From positions 1-64,000 of the forward strand of contig NZ_PDEP01000006.1 of NCBI RefSeq assembly GCF_002554705.1: 64,000 bases of DNA. Direction: 5' to 3'. Shown in pieces: positions 54,905-64,000 of the stretch. Within the stretch, counting starts at the first letter, position 1. Every line of letters starts with the position of its first letter. This DNA is from Longimonas halophila (GTDB lineage Bacteria > Bacteroidota > Rhodothermia > Rhodothermales > Salinibacteraceae). A program made the translations under genes and the position numbers. Under the pieces are notes generated by a model. It saw only the letters and a program-made list of their open reading frames with translations. It ran no database searches and had not been told where the DNA came from.

Positions 54905-56266
54905 CTATCGGGCACGCACCGTCGTTGACTCGTTGACCCAGGAGTAGCATCCCGAATTGATCTGGATGCTCTCGCCCTCGTTCCAGTCGTCTCGGTAGAA
55001 GATGTCTTCAGTGCTTGGGAAGTATTCGCGGTATGTCCGGGCCTTGCTCTGTGCGGAGTTGGCCACGCTGGCATCGCCCAACTGCTGGGCCTGCTCATAG
55101 TGGTCTACTGCAAGCCAGTATACGGCACGGTCGCTACGTCCCATTTCGGCTCCCGAGCATTCCGACACAGCTTCTACGTACACATCCCCAATGGAAACAT
55201 GGGCTTCGGCATATTCCGAATCGGCGTCGAGCGCACGGCGGAAGTACGTACGAGCCTTCGAGAGTTGCCCCATCTGCTGCTGGGCTTCGCCCATGCTGTG
55301 GTAATCGGCAGCGGTGAAGCTGGCACCTTTCTCTTCGGCTTCCTCAAAGGTGTCGAACGCGCGTTGCGGATCGCCATCTTCAAGGAAGAGCTGGGCAATG
55401 TCGAGATAGACCGATGCCGGAGGATCCATGGTCAGCAGGTCTTCCGTCATCGCATTCGCCTTTTCGTAGTTGCGCTGCTCCAGGTAGGCAGAGAACAGCT
55501 CCGACATGGCTTCGAGGTTGTCGGGCTCTTCCTCGACAACGCCTTCAAGGTATTCGGTGAAAGCAGCGGGATTGCGGTCGAATATGCGCTCGCGCTCGCG
55601 GTTCACAATCTCCATGATCTCCTCATTGTCCCCGCGCAGTTCCTCAACGCGGCCCATAAAGGCAACCGCATCGGCCTGGTTGCCCCGGTCGACATACGAT
55701 TCGATGACCTCGTTGATGTAATACGTTTGCATGCGTTCGGGGTCGATCTCGAAGGCCCGCTCGTAATGGACGGGAGCCGTTTCGAGGTTTTCGTACGATC
55801 CGTCGAGTTCAGATCCGTACTGCTGTAGAAAGCGGCCGCGTCGCATCTCCCATCGGTAATCGCTATGCTCTACGTCATGCTCTTCAAGCGTGTTGGGGGC
55901 AGAGGAGAGCATTACAGCAGCCGAGTCGAGGTAGGCGTGGCGATCTGTCTCATCATCAGTCTCTTCGGCAAGGCCAACGTACAGATCGACAGCCCGGCGG
56001 TAGTTGCGATCGTCGTTAAACGGCTCGGCGGGAGCGTTGTCAAGCATCCACCGCAGGTTGGGAGCTGCACTTTCCCAGTCTTCATTGTTATAGTCTTCAG
56101 TATACAGGCTGTACGTGCGTCGGATGTCCATATCGCTGGGGCCCTCCTCATCCGACGTCTGGCCAAATGCAACAAGCGGAGCTAAAGCGAGGACCAGCAG
56201 CCCGGCGACCGAAGACCACCAGAAAGACGACACGAGCGAGCGCTGCGGGCGGAGTGATGCGTACAT
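54905..56266 (-). CDS. exported TPR-repeat protein
   Basis: From Met at 56266 the 453-residue protein has a Sec signal (VAGLLVLALAPLVAFGQ) and then a string of tetratricopeptide-like helices. The clearest TPRs are EAMSELFSAYLEQRNYEKANAMTEDLL, VYLDIAQLFLEDGDPQRAFDTFEEAEE and YHSMGEAQQQMGQLSKARTYFRRALDADSEYAEAHVSIGDVY (residues 280-390). The N-terminal half is similarly helical and very acidic. The 38 residues ahead of this start do not look like coding sequence. It is a probable periplasmic scaffold; no partner is clear. Confidence 0.82.
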   Translation of the reverse strand: MYASLRPQRSLVSSFWWSSVAGLLVLALAPLVAFGQTSDEEGPSDMDIRRTYSLYTEDYNNEDWESAAPNLRWMLDNAPAEPFNDDRNYRRAVDLYVGLAEETDDETDRHAYLDSAAVMLSSAPNTLEEHDVEHSDYRWEMRRGRFLQQYGSELDGSYENLETAPVHYERAFEIDPERMQTYYINEVIESYVDRGNQADAVAFMGRVEELRGDNEEIMEIVNRERERIFDRNPAAFTEYLEGVVEEEPDNLEAMSELFSAYLEQRNYEKANAMTEDLLTMDPPASVYLDIAQLFLEDGDPQRAFDTFEEAEEKGASFTAADYHSMGEAQQQMGQLSKARTYFRRALDADSEYAEAHVSIGDVYVEAVSECSGAEMGRSDRAVYWLAVDHYEQAQQLGDASVANSAQSKARTYREYFPSTEDIFYRDDWNEGESIQINSGCYSWVNESTTVRAR

Positions 56267-56434
56267 GTGAGTGTAGCTGTTAGTGGACAGGGGGTGGCAG
56301 AATGTTACACACTGTGCAGGCCGCGCGTTAAACAACGAGGTAGCGCAGCGGGACTGCGAGTGGCGAAGGAGCCTGTGCAAGGGGCGCCTTGAGCCGGAGC
56401 TGGTAAGGCGTGCCCGAGAGCACGTATAGCCCGT

Positions 56435-57757
56435 TTAGCGGAGACGGCGCTCTTGGAACCATCGTTCGCCAATGGTAACGCGCGCCGACACACCGTAATA
56501 CAGGTCTTGCACCAGGTTCTGGCTGGTTGTCCCTTGACGGCCTACATGAGTAGTTAGATCAATCCGTGTGCCAGAAACCGAGGTGGGAAGACTAATCCCC
56601 AGCCGAGCCTCTACTGCATTGAGCGTAGTTGTGGTATTGGGGGAGACGTAGAGTTGCTCGTATGAGACGCCCAGGCGGTAAGCGGTTCGGGCCAAGAAGC
56701 TTTCAAACGAGTCATCGCCTGCCGGGCGCCACTCCACGCCTGAGGAGAGCGTCCATTGGTCGGCCAGCGTTTCGGTACCGCCCACAGGAAAAGCAAAGGA
56801 AACGTCGTCATCGGTCATGCTGCTTTCGGCTTGGCTCCAGGGCGCATAGCTGCCGTTCACTGTTAGTGTGAGGGCTGAGCTGGGTACGTAGGCAATGCCA
56901 AGGCGCGTGGTAAGTGGCATGTCGAGGGCGCCCCCAGAGGCAGTGCTCACCGTATCGCGGTCAAGACTCTCCCCAATGGTGCGTGTGCGCGTCCCCGACA
57001 GACTGGCGGGCAGGGTGACGGCTGCACCAACCATCAGGTTGTCGTCGGAGCGCAGCAGATCGCCGATGGTAAGATGTGTGCCCAGCGTAGCGGACAGCGC
57101 ATCCAGGCGGACGCCGTTGGTGACGACGGTCTCCTGAAAGTTGGGCCGGGTAAACGAGGTGCGGCGCTGTGTTTCGATGGTGCCGAAGAGATAATCGAGG
57201 CTTGCGCCCACGCTGATCAGGTCGTTGAATCGGTATCCGAATCCGCCTGTGATCTTTTGCAGCCCCCCACGGCCCAGAAACTCAACCTGATAATCCAGCG
57301 TCTCGTCATCGAACGGGCTGCTGCTGGCGGTGCGTTGTACCCGAGAGCGAAAGTTCGATTGCGACACAGGCACAAATCCAAATGCCACGCCCAGCTTCTG
57401 GCGTAGCAGCGGAAAGCTAAACTGCACACCGTCGAAGTTGCCTGCGGTAAGACGGCTGGTGCCTTCAGTCTGGCCGCCCTCCGACTCAACCGTTCTGAAG
57501 CGGGCGCCCAGCGCGACACGCGTTAGCACCTGGTCGCTCCAGAGGGCCGGGTTGCTGAGGTTGGTGTAATTCAACGACCGCAGGGCTACGCCGTGTCCGC
57601 CAAGCGCCTGGGCCTGGGCCGAAGAAGGCGTTTGCAGCTCGCCAATGCCAAAGCGGGAGTAGATCGACCCATCGCCTGCGTCTTGCCCCCATACGGGGAG
57701 TACGCCCCCAAGGGTGAGCAACAAGCCAATCAGCAGGGTTCGAGCAAAATGCATCAT
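56435..57757 (-). CDS. outer-membrane beta-barrel protein
   Basis: The 440-residue product has a signal peptide (LLLTLGGVLPVWGQ) and starts the mature part with DGSIYSRFGIGELQTPSSAQAQALGGHGVAL, an arrangement found in Bacteroidota outer-membrane proteins with a FadL/PorV-like barrel. The rest alternates beta strands with NPALWSDQ, SFPLLRQKLGVAFGFVPVS and GGFGYRFNDLISVGASLDYL. The barrel end is aromatic-poor. It is transcribed with, and 178 bp ahead of, the TPR gene. Substrate is unknown. Confidence 0.75.
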   Translation of the reverse strand: MMHFARTLLIGLLLTLGGVLPVWGQDAGDGSIYSRFGIGELQTPSSAQAQALGGHGVALRSLNYTNLSNPALWSDQVLTRVALGARFRTVESEGGQTEGTSRLTAGNFDGVQFSFPLLRQKLGVAFGFVPVSQSNFRSRVQRTASSSPFDDETLDYQVEFLGRGGLQKITGGFGYRFNDLISVGASLDYLFGTIETQRRTSFTRPNFQETVVTNGVRLDALSATLGTHLTIGDLLRSDDNLMVGAAVTLPASLSGTRTRTIGESLDRDTVSTASGGALDMPLTTRLGIAYVPSSALTLTVNGSYAPWSQAESSMTDDDVSFAFPVGGTETLADQWTLSSGVEWRPAGDDSFESFLARTAYRLGVSYEQLYVSPNTTTTLNAVEARLGISLPTSVSGTRIDLTTHVGRQGTTSQNLVQDLYYGVSARVTIGERWFQERRLR

Positions 57758-57930
57758 AAAGGGAAGTCGTGGAAGTCAAAAGCAAGCAGAGGCCTGTCGA
57801 GCCCTGTGCTCCGGCATCCTACCTACACGAATGCTAAGCTGTGCGGCGGGCATGCTGCGTTGAGCAGTCAGCGGCGGAGCACGCAATCGGGCGCTGTGCC
57901 TCCAGGCAGATAGAGCGAGTCAGCAGGTTG

Positions 57931-59208
57931 TTAGTACGGAGTTACGGTAACCGTGGCGCGCGGTCCCTCTGTATCCGAAGCAGTCGGGTCTATAGGGAGG
58001 CGATGGAAGAGCGCTACGTCCAGGCTAATTTCGTTCGACGTACCGCTCTCTGTTGCATTCGGAGTAATGACAAACTCGCTGAATGCTGATTCGCGCAGAA
58101 AGCCCTCTTCAAAGATGCGAACAGGGGTATCTCCGGTGAACCGCAACCCCTCGTTGAAAGGGGTGAGATTGCTGGAGAGGGTTACCGTCTGGTCACCGTC
58201 GGTGGAGGTACCAGTGAACGAGTAGCTGTCGGGGGTAGGACGCGCAAAGCCGTCTGGAGTAGAGTCGGCCCAGAGTGTGGTGTCGACCGGAAGCACAAAC
58301 TCGGCACGGTTAACGGGCGTGCCGCGCAGCGTGTCAAGTGGAGGTGCGTCGAAGTCGTACGTGAAGGTGAGGGCATTCGCGAATCCGCCCTGTACCAGTG
58401 CCCGGTCGTCGGGAAGCGCATCAGATGGGGTGCGCTCAAGCGTCGTCAGGCTTACCCGTCCGTTGAAGTTTGTTGTGTCGGTGGAAGTGGCCACACGCAG
58501 TGAAGTGTCGTTCCGGTTAAACCCAATGGCAGCGTTGCCCGAGGCCGGGGCAATGCGAAAGCCTGCAAATGCATCCAGGAATGCCTCGCCACCGCCGGTG
58601 GTGTCGCGCAACACCGGTTCATTCTCGTTGATCCAGGTGCGGGGCAGTGGAACGAGGGTCTCTTCGTCCGTCGGATCAAGCTCAAAGGTTAGGATCTGTT
58701 CGCCTTCGGCCAGAGTCGTATCCGACCGAGCGCCCGCGCCATCCCAAGGGGCAGGCATGTCGTACAAGGCCATCGTAACGGTGCTGGTGGTATCACCGTA
58801 GACCGAGATCGGTGCCAGGCGCAGCGACACATCGGTCAGAGGGTCGTTGTAGAGAGAGCCTGAAAGCTCCTCTATCGGCTGAAAGAGATTCAGAAACCCC
58901 TGCGCCTCAGTTGTGCCTACGAGCGGATCGTCGACGCGTCCGGCAAAGAAGCGTTCAGGAAGGTTGCCAGCAACGGCGCCAGTGACAGGCGCTCGTCGCT
59001 CCACGTTGAGACTCGTGGGAGTCAGGCTTACCGTAACGGGCTCGCCGCCCTGAAGTGGGTCATCGCCTACATCTACGCCGACCCCGGTGGGGTTGTCGTC
59101 GCAGGCGGTGAGAAAGAGCATGAGACTGCCAAGGCAGGCAGCGTACCAAACCAAGCGGGTGGGTATACGCAACAAAGGAGCGCTGGGCAGAGCGCGATTG
59201 TGAGACAC
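57931..59208 (-). CDS. DUF4270-like lipoprotein
   Basis: The start is placed at a GTG (59208) because it gives a compact lipoprotein signal ending Leu-Phe-Leu-Thr-Ala-Cys; the frame is open to an ATG at 59286. The mature part begins CDDNPTGVGVDVGDDPLQ and continues as an acidic beta-rich protein of about 400 residues with many Asp/Thr repeats. DUF4270 is assigned mainly from context: in Bacteroidota a DUF4270 lipoprotein follows the glycogen/starch synthase gene, as here, and from the CDDxxxxGxxxxxxDP start. Its function is unknown. Confidence 0.65.
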   Translation of the reverse strand: MSHNRALPSAPLLRIPTRLVWYAACLGSLMLFLTACDDNPTGVGVDVGDDPLQGGEPVTVSLTPTSLNVERRAPVTGAVAGNLPERFFAGRVDDPLVGTTEAQGFLNLFQPIEELSGSLYNDPLTDVSLRLAPISVYGDTTSTVTMALYDMPAPWDGAGARSDTTLAEGEQILTFELDPTDEETLVPLPRTWINENEPVLRDTTGGGEAFLDAFAGFRIAPASGNAAIGFNRNDTSLRVATSTDTTNFNGRVSLTTLERTPSDALPDDRALVQGGFANALTFTYDFDAPPLDTLRGTPVNRAEFVLPVDTTLWADSTPDGFARPTPDSYSFTGTSTDGDQTVTLSSNLTPFNEGLRFTGDTPVRIFEEGFLRESAFSEFVITPNATESGTSNEISLDVALFHRLPIDPTASDTEGPRATVTVTPY

Positions 59209-59410
59209 GTGGCGAATCGGCGTTGTTAGTTGGTTACAATATGTGAATGCAATCAACCAACCACCCCAAACGGCACACTGTCGCATGGGTTCTCTGATGC
59301 ATGTGGGTGCTGGACGCTACAGAAGAGATCCTGCCCAATTTTAAAGATTTGGGGATAGGGCGGTGCCTGCAGGCCCGAATGCGGGGGCAGGCAGTTTGCC
59401 CATCCGGTCG

Positions 59411-60121
59411 TTACGCAGGTACGCCAACCTGGTCGTAGAGCGCCAGCACCTGTTCTGAGGCCCCCTCGGTGCGCAGGTGTACGGCATCGTTGGGGGCGTC
59501 TTCATCATGGAGCAGCGCGAGTCCTTCAGCCTGGGCGACGCCCAATTCGTGATAGGTCGAGGCATCCAGCGTAATCGATTCAGGGAGCGCACGGGTTGCG
59601 GCCGAGGCATCAGGCGTAAAGACAAAGCGAGGCCGGTGCGTCATCTGTTCGTGGTCCAGATACTCTTGCTCCAGCAGAGCCGGAAAGAGTGCGCTCTGCC
59701 ACCCAAATCCGTGCACTACGTCTGGAATCCATCGCAGCGACACCACCGTTTCGAGGATGGCACGGTTGAAGAAGAGCGCGTGGCTGGCCGGAAAATCAGA
59801 TGTTGGCGTTTCGGGAACGTGCTCCTCGTGCTCCATGAAATACACCTGAACCCGTGTATCGGGCACCGAGGCCACTTTGACGGTGCACGCGTCGGTTCCG
59901 CCGTTGATGGGGACCTCGGTACCCGAAAGGCGAATGACTTCATGGAGCTTGTTGCGCCGGTCGCTAATGGCGCCGAACTTCGGCATGAAAACCCGCACGT
60001 CGTGTCCCCCTACGTCTTGCACCTGTTCAGCCAGCGTGCGCACCAGCGTCGAAAGGTCTGAAGCATCAGTAAATGGCTCCATTTCGCCGGCGATATACAA
60101 GATGCGGGTTGGCTGTGCCAT
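59411..60121 (-). CDS. glycogen/starch synthase N-domain-like protein
   Basis: This 236-residue protein starts Met-Ala-Gln-Pro-Thr-Arg-Ile-Leu-Tyr-Ile-Ala-Gly-Glu-Met-Glu-Pro, the beginning of the GT5 starch-synthase catalytic domain. It has DVRVFMPKFGAISDRRNKLHEVIRLSGTEVPI, FMEHEE and FFNRAILETVVSLRWIPDVVHGFGWQSAL. It stops after the N-terminal Rossmann domain: no C-terminal GT1 domain follows. The usual KxGGL ADP-glucose motif is replaced by a Thr-Asp-Ala-Ser-Asp-Leu segment. Short forms of this kind are regular in Bacteroidota next to DUF4270. They may not synthesise glycogen. Confidence 0.8.
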   Translation of the reverse strand: MAQPTRILYIAGEMEPFTDASDLSTLVRTLAEQVQDVGGHDVRVFMPKFGAISDRRNKLHEVIRLSGTEVPINGGTDACTVKVASVPDTRVQVYFMEHEEHVPETPTSDFPASHALFFNRAILETVVSLRWIPDVVHGFGWQSALFPALLEQEYLDHEQMTHRPRFVFTPDASAATRALPESITLDASTYHELGVAQAEGLALLHDEDAPNDAVHLRTEGASEQVLALYDQVGVPA

Positions 60122-60368
60122 GAGAACGAGGGAAAGCTGCTGTAGAGAATATAGCGCTGCACACACAATGGGCTGCGCTGGTACGTACGATGTAACTATA
60201 CAGTGTATCAAAAAAGGCCACCAATAGCAACTTTCTGGCCGGCTTTTGAGGCCGATGATAGGCCGGAGGCACGAAGACGGGCTGCAGGCGTGGGGCGGGG
60301 TGGGATCTGGACACACGATTTTGTATGTTACACCCCGAACCACCTTACTCACCGACCTTCCCGTTTCT

Positions 60369-62774
60369 ATGTCAATTGCTTTTTCGTCTCGTTGCATCCT
60401 GTGTACAGAGCGGAGCTGGGCCGCTGTCGCGGTTGTGCTGCTTGCAGGTATGCTGTTTTGTGCCGGACCTGCCCATGCGCAGTCTGAATCTGATACGGCG
60501 GAGCCGGGGGCTGCGTCAGATCTGGTTCAGGCGTATGAGCGAGCCGAGTCGCTCTTGAGTTGGAACACCCAAGACAAGGTCTACCGCACCTCGGTACAGC
60601 CGCACTGGTTTGGAGACGACCAGTTTTGGTATCGCGTTCAGGTGGAAGAAGGGCACGAGTTTCTCCGTGTCCATCCGTCGCAAGAGATGCGCGCACCGGC
60701 TTTCGACCACGAACAGCTTGCTGCAGCTATCGAAGCGGTGCTGCAAGAGGAGGATGAGGAAGCCGCTGTTACGCCGTACGATCTGCCGTTTTCTACCTTT
60801 GCATACGCCGACGACCAAACGGCCATCACGTTCACGCACAACGATTCGGCCTGGCGGTGCGACCTTGACGCCTACACCTGCGAAATTACCGGCGACGATC
60901 CCAACGCCGACCTACCTACGTCTATCGAATCGCCCAATGGGGAGCGCGCTGCCTACATTAAAGACCATAACCTGTGGATGCGCAATCTGGAGACGGGCGA
61001 AGATGTACAGCTCACCACCAACGGCAAAAAGCACTACGGCTATGCGACCGATTCGCAGGGCTGGCGCCGCTCCGACATGCCCATCCTGAAGTGGTCGCCC
61101 AACAGCGAACAGATTGCTACGTACCGCCTCGACGAGCGCGATACGAAACTCATGCCGCTGATTCGCACCACCGAAGGTCGTCCCGAACTCGATACCTGGC
61201 CCTACGCCCTGCCCGGTGACCCCGACGATGAAGTGCCCATGCTCGAACGCGTCGTGATCGACGTAGAAGCTGCCGAGGTTACATTCCTCGACATGGAGCC
61301 CGACCATCAGCGCACGTCCAGCTGCTGCGGCCTTTCGCGCAATCAGGAACTGGCCGATGTGGAGTGGAGCGCCAACAGCGAAACCCTCGCCCTCGTATCC
61401 ACCTCCCGCGATTACAACACCGCCACGCTGCGCCTGGCGGATGCCACCACCGGTGAGGTTCGTACCGTGTACAGCGAGAGCGATGCGCCGTTTTTTGAGT
61501 CGAACCTGCAGTCGCGTGGCGTGCCCAACTGGCGCGTGCTGCACGACCAGGAGCAGTTCATCTGGTTCACCAAGAAAGACGGCTGGGGCCACCTCTACCT
61601 GCACGATTTGAATACCGGCGAAGAGATCACGCAGATTACCGAGGGCGACTGGAATGTGATGGATGTCCTCGACGTTGATGCCGAAAACGAGACGCTGCTG
61701 TTCTCTGCTGCCGGACGCGAAGCCGACCGCGATGTCTACCATACGCATCTCTATCGTGCCAACCTGGACGGTTCCAACATCGAACTGCTCTCGCCTGAAC
61801 CCGCCGACCATACGCTCGATATGGCGCCCAGCGGCAATTACGTCGTTGATACCTATTCGACATACGACACGCCGCCGCAGTCCGTTGTGCGCAACGCCGA
61901 CGGCGAAGTTGTGCTGCCGATTGAAGAGGCCGACGCAAGCGCACTTACCGATAGCACGGCGTGGCAAGCGCCGGAGCACTTCACCGCGCTGGCCCGCGAT
62001 GGCGAGACGGAACTACACGGCTACCTGTACAAGCCGTCCAATTTCGATCCGGAGCAGTCGTATCCGATTATCAACTCCATCTATCCGGGGCCGCAAACCG
62101 GCAGCATGGGCACGCGTAGCTTCTCCACCAGCCGCCGCGGACAGGCGCATGCGCTGGCCGAACTGGGCTTTATTGTCGTTCAGGTGGATGCAATGGGCAC
62201 GCCGCTTCGGTCCAAGGACTTTCACACCGCCTGGTACGGCGACATGGCCGACAATGGCCTCCCCGACCAGCGTGCTGTGATGGAGCAGCTGGCTGAGCGC
62301 CACGACTGGATTGACCTTGACCGCGTGGGCATCTACGGCCACAGCGGCGGCGGATTTGCCACCGCAGCAGCGCTCTTCGATCATCCCGACTTCTTTCATG
62401 TCGGCGTATCGGGGGCAGGCAACCACGACAACCGCAGCTATACCTACTACTGGGGCGAGAAGTACCAGGGCCTTCTGCGAGACACCGAAGAAGGCGACAC
62501 CTACACGAATCAGGCGAACCAGCTTCGTGTGGAGGGGCTTGAGGGCGAGTTAATGCTCTCTTATGGCACGCTCGATGACAATGTGCATCCGAACATGACG
62601 CAGTTGGTCATTGATGCGCTTATTGAGCACAACAAGGACTTCGACCTCCTCGTGATGCCGAACCGCGATCACGGCTATGCCAACGAGCCGTATGTGCTGC
62701 GCCGCACGTGGGACTACTTCGTGGAGCACCTGCTGGACGAGACGCCACCCACGGAGTACGATATTGAGCGCTAA
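60369..62774 (+). CDS. dipeptidyl peptidase IV (S9B family)
   Basis: From Met at 60369 the 801-residue enzyme has a signal peptide (AGMLFCAGPAHA), an N-terminal beta-propeller (about residues 80-530; DPPIV_N, with WSPNSEQIATYRLDERD and a Cys-Cys segment SSCCGLSR) and the C-terminal alpha/beta-hydrolase (530-801). The triad lies in GIYGHSGGGFATAA (Ser), SYGTLDDNVHPNMTQ (Asp) and MPNRDHGYANEPYV (His). It cuts dipeptides after Pro or Ala at the N-terminus of peptides, in the periplasm or on the surface. Upstream in-frame codons are not signal-like. Confidence 0.93.
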   Translation: MSIAFSSRCILCTERSWAAVAVVLLAGMLFCAGPAHAQSESDTAEPGAASDLVQAYERAESLLSWNTQDKVYRTSVQPHWFGDDQFWYRVQVEEGHEFLRVHPSQEMRAPAFDHEQLAAAIEAVLQEEDEEAAVTPYDLPFSTFAYADDQTAITFTHNDSAWRCDLDAYTCEITGDDPNADLPTSIESPNGERAAYIKDHNLWMRNLETGEDVQLTTNGKKHYGYATDSQGWRRSDMPILKWSPNSEQIATYRLDERDTKLMPLIRTTEGRPELDTWPYALPGDPDDEVPMLERVVIDVEAAEVTFLDMEPDHQRTSSCCGLSRNQELADVEWSANSETLALVSTSRDYNTATLRLADATTGEVRTVYSESDAPFFESNLQSRGVPNWRVLHDQEQFIWFTKKDGWGHLYLHDLNTGEEITQITEGDWNVMDVLDVDAENETLLFSAAGREADRDVYHTHLYRANLDGSNIELLSPEPADHTLDMAPSGNYVVDTYSTYDTPPQSVVRNADGEVVLPIEEADASALTDSTAWQAPEHFTALARDGETELHGYLYKPSNFDPEQSYPIINSIYPGPQTGSMGTRSFSTSRRGQAHALAELGFIVVQVDAMGTPLRSKDFHTAWYGDMADNGLPDQRAVMEQLAERHDWIDLDRVGIYGHSGGGFATAAALFDHPDFFHVGVSGAGNHDNRSYTYYWGEKYQGLLRDTEEGDTYTNQANQLRVEGLEGELMLSYGTLDDNVHPNMTQLVIDALIEHNKDFDLLVMPNRDHGYANEPYVLRRTWDYFVEHLLDETPPTEYDIER

Positions 62775-62806
62775 CGGGAGCGCATAATCATCGCATCCCA
62801 AAAGAC

Positions 62807-62842
62807 AACCCCCAGTGTACACAAGGTGCACTGGGGGTTTTG
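62807..62842. terminator. bidirectional terminator between DPP IV and uppP
   Basis: A 14-bp stem with one mismatch (aacccccagtgtac; gtgcactgggggtt) is followed by tttgtatt on the + strand. The minus-strand read also leads to a T-rich stretch. It lies between two converging genes. Confidence 0.75.
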
Positions 62843-62869
62843 TATTAGAGTCATGTCTTGGCTGGTGTG

Positions 62870-63676
62870 CTACAGGAGCCAGAGCCCGAGTCCGCCAATG
62901 AGGAAGCAGTAGTACGCGAAATATTGCAGGTTGCCGCGCTTCACGAAGTCGATCATCAGCTTAATGGCAACTACGCCCGATGCGTAGGCAATGAGCGTGC
63001 CCAGAAGTAGCGGCAACCACGCAACAGTGGCTCCCTGCTCGACCAGTTCGAGTCCTTTGAGAAGCGTGGCCCCCAGCACAACCGGGAGGAGCATCAGAAA
63101 CGAGAAGTTGGCCGCCTGTTCGGGTTTTACGTTCTGGTAGAGCGCCACGCAGATCGTGGATCCGGAGCGCGAGATGCCAGGAATCATAGCGGCGGACTGT
63201 GCGATGCCGACAACAAATGCTTTGAGAGACGAGAGGCGGCCTTTGGGGTTGGGGCGCAGAAGGGTGAGCAGCAGCAAGACACCGGTCACAAAAAGCATCC
63301 CCGACGCCAGTCGCGGATCGCCAAAGGCGGCTTCCAGCGGCTCTTTGAAGAGCACGTAGACCAGGCCCGTGGGAATGAGCGTGATGAGGATGAATACACC
63401 CAGGCGAAACGTGTCGTTTTCGGCGTAGCGCTCGGGGATTTCGGCAGGAGCGGCCAGGGCGCTTCCGGCCTCCCGTAACAGGTCGAGCACATCGCGTCCG
63501 TACACAGTCAGGATGCTAAGCACCGTGCCAAAGTGAACAAACACCTCGAACGTGATGCCCGCCTCTTCAATCCCCAGCACATGTTGGCCCAGCACAAGGT
63601 GCCCCGATGACGACACGGGCAAAAATTCGGTCAGGCCCTGAACGAGCCCCAGCAATGCAGCTTCCCACCAGTTCAT
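62870..63676 (-). CDS. uppP: undecaprenyl-diphosphatase
   Basis: The 268-residue membrane enzyme (BacA/UppP) recycles undecaprenyl pyrophosphate to the monophosphate for cell wall and O-antigen synthesis. It has GLVQGLTEFLPVSSSGHLVL (motif 1, with Glu and His), and MIPGISRSGSTICVALYQNV (motif 2, catalytic Arg-Ser region), with about eight membrane segments. Length fits the family. Confidence 0.95.
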   Translation of the reverse strand: MNWWEAALLGLVQGLTEFLPVSSSGHLVLGQHVLGIEEAGITFEVFVHFGTVLSILTVYGRDVLDLLREAGSALAAPAEIPERYAENDTFRLGVFILITLIPTGLVYVLFKEPLEAAFGDPRLASGMLFVTGVLLLLTLLRPNPKGRLSSLKAFVVGIAQSAAMIPGISRSGSTICVALYQNVKPEQAANFSFLMLLPVVLGATLLKGLELVEQGATVAWLPLLLGTLIAYASGVVAIKLMIDFVKRGNLQYFAYYCFLIGGLGLWLL

Positions 63677-64000
63677 GCGGTATCAAACAAGTCGAGAGAA
63701 AAGAACGACTCGTGTAACGTACAAGCCGCTGTTTGAGAACCAAAAGGGCAGCGGGTGAAGCATCCATTCGTTTTCTTGAAGATCCTGGCGGCGGTGTCCC
63801 AAGCATCGGTGCATACCAAGCGCTTGTCGGACTCTCCACAAATCAACGGCCCTACACAGAGGCAGAGCCGTTAGCATTCGGCATAAGTTCTCCGGCTGCT
63901 GGCATATTTCTTCCCTTACGTGGCATTGATCCGCTACCGAATAGGATGTAGGAGCCGGAAGGTGCGTTTGGGTAAGCTAAGAACCTGTTTTGATTTCCAA
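63677..64000. other. uncharacterised window end
   Basis: No gene can be supported in the last 324 bases. A short open frame at 63733-63951 has no recognisable sequence and no good start context. The uppP promoter should be at the left. Confidence 0.4.

Noticed and set aside
63733-63951. Short open frame at the window end
   Set aside because: It has no recognisable sequence, no homologue I can name and no supporting start context; probably chance.

Overview
The window looks like chromosomal DNA from a halophilic or halotolerant member of the Bacteroidota/Rhodothermota lineage (Salinibacter-like). The evidence is a GC-rich backbone, markedly acidic proteins (for example the Asp/Glu-rich extensions on the pyruvate dehydrogenase E1-alpha and E2 subunits), few clear Shine-Dalgarno sequences, tRNAs without encoded CCA, and the neighbour pair glycogen/starch synthase plus DUF4270-type lipoprotein that is typical of Bacteroidota. 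The taxonomic call is inference; no rRNA is present.

Layout. 1-4.7 kb: a near-identical pair of DUF192 lipoprotein genes (the first cut by the window edge) flanks an AT-richer block of three exported proteins (beta-propeller lipoprotein, alpha/beta-hydrolase, hypothetical lipoprotein). 4.7-13 kb: housekeeping genes (DoxX, 2-oxoacid:ferredoxin oxidoreductase korAB, apaG, a UvrD/Rep-type helicase, thyA). 13-14.9 kb: a gene-poor repeat cluster holding tRNA-Asn, partial tRNA-Asn copies with embedded palindromes, a frameshifted GIY-YIG gene and a MITE-like element. 14.9-17.3 kb: a CASTOR/POLLUX-type channel and a DUF4870 protein.

17.5-28.8 kb is an AT-richer defence island. A tight five-gene operon encodes a DUF4007 (SspB-like) protein, a 1191-residue P-loop ATPase (SspC-like), a PP-loop PAPS-reductase-family protein (SspD/DndC-like), a GIY-YIG nuclease and a DGQHR (DndB-like) protein. 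It is flanked by a divergent HNH endonuclease and a convergent 823-residue GHKL ATPase. I read it as a non-canonical DNA phosphorothioation system of Ssp type, without its own cysteine desulfurase and with an unusual regulator and effector set. It ends beside a truncated second copy of the queD 3' end.

29-39.4 kb: queD, tRNA-Leu, a dCTP-deaminase-like protein, DUF3047, a zinc/manganese-type ABC transporter, peptide deformylase, a cupin, a polyprenol-phosphate glycosyltransferase and the pyruvate dehydrogenase genes E1-alpha, E1-beta and E2. 39.5-41.3 kb: a compact restriction-modification pair (NotI-family endonuclease plus D12-class adenine methylase). 41.4-64 kb: a lipoprotein of nine RNG-type repeats, GDPD, tryptophanase, an LptF/G permease, sucC, a large LptD-like outer-membrane protein, a ROK kinase lacking the zinc cysteines, DivIC/FtsB, enolase, a TPR protein, a beta-barrel protein, the DUF4270-like lipoprotein, a starch-synthase-like protein, dipeptidyl peptidase IV and uppP.

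Metabolically the window joins glycolysis (enolase) to acetyl-CoA (PDH) and the TCA cycle (KorAB, SucC), with envelope biogenesis (LptD-like, LptF/G, UppP, DPM) alongside. Intergenic spaces carry at least three families of small palindromic or MITE-like repeats.
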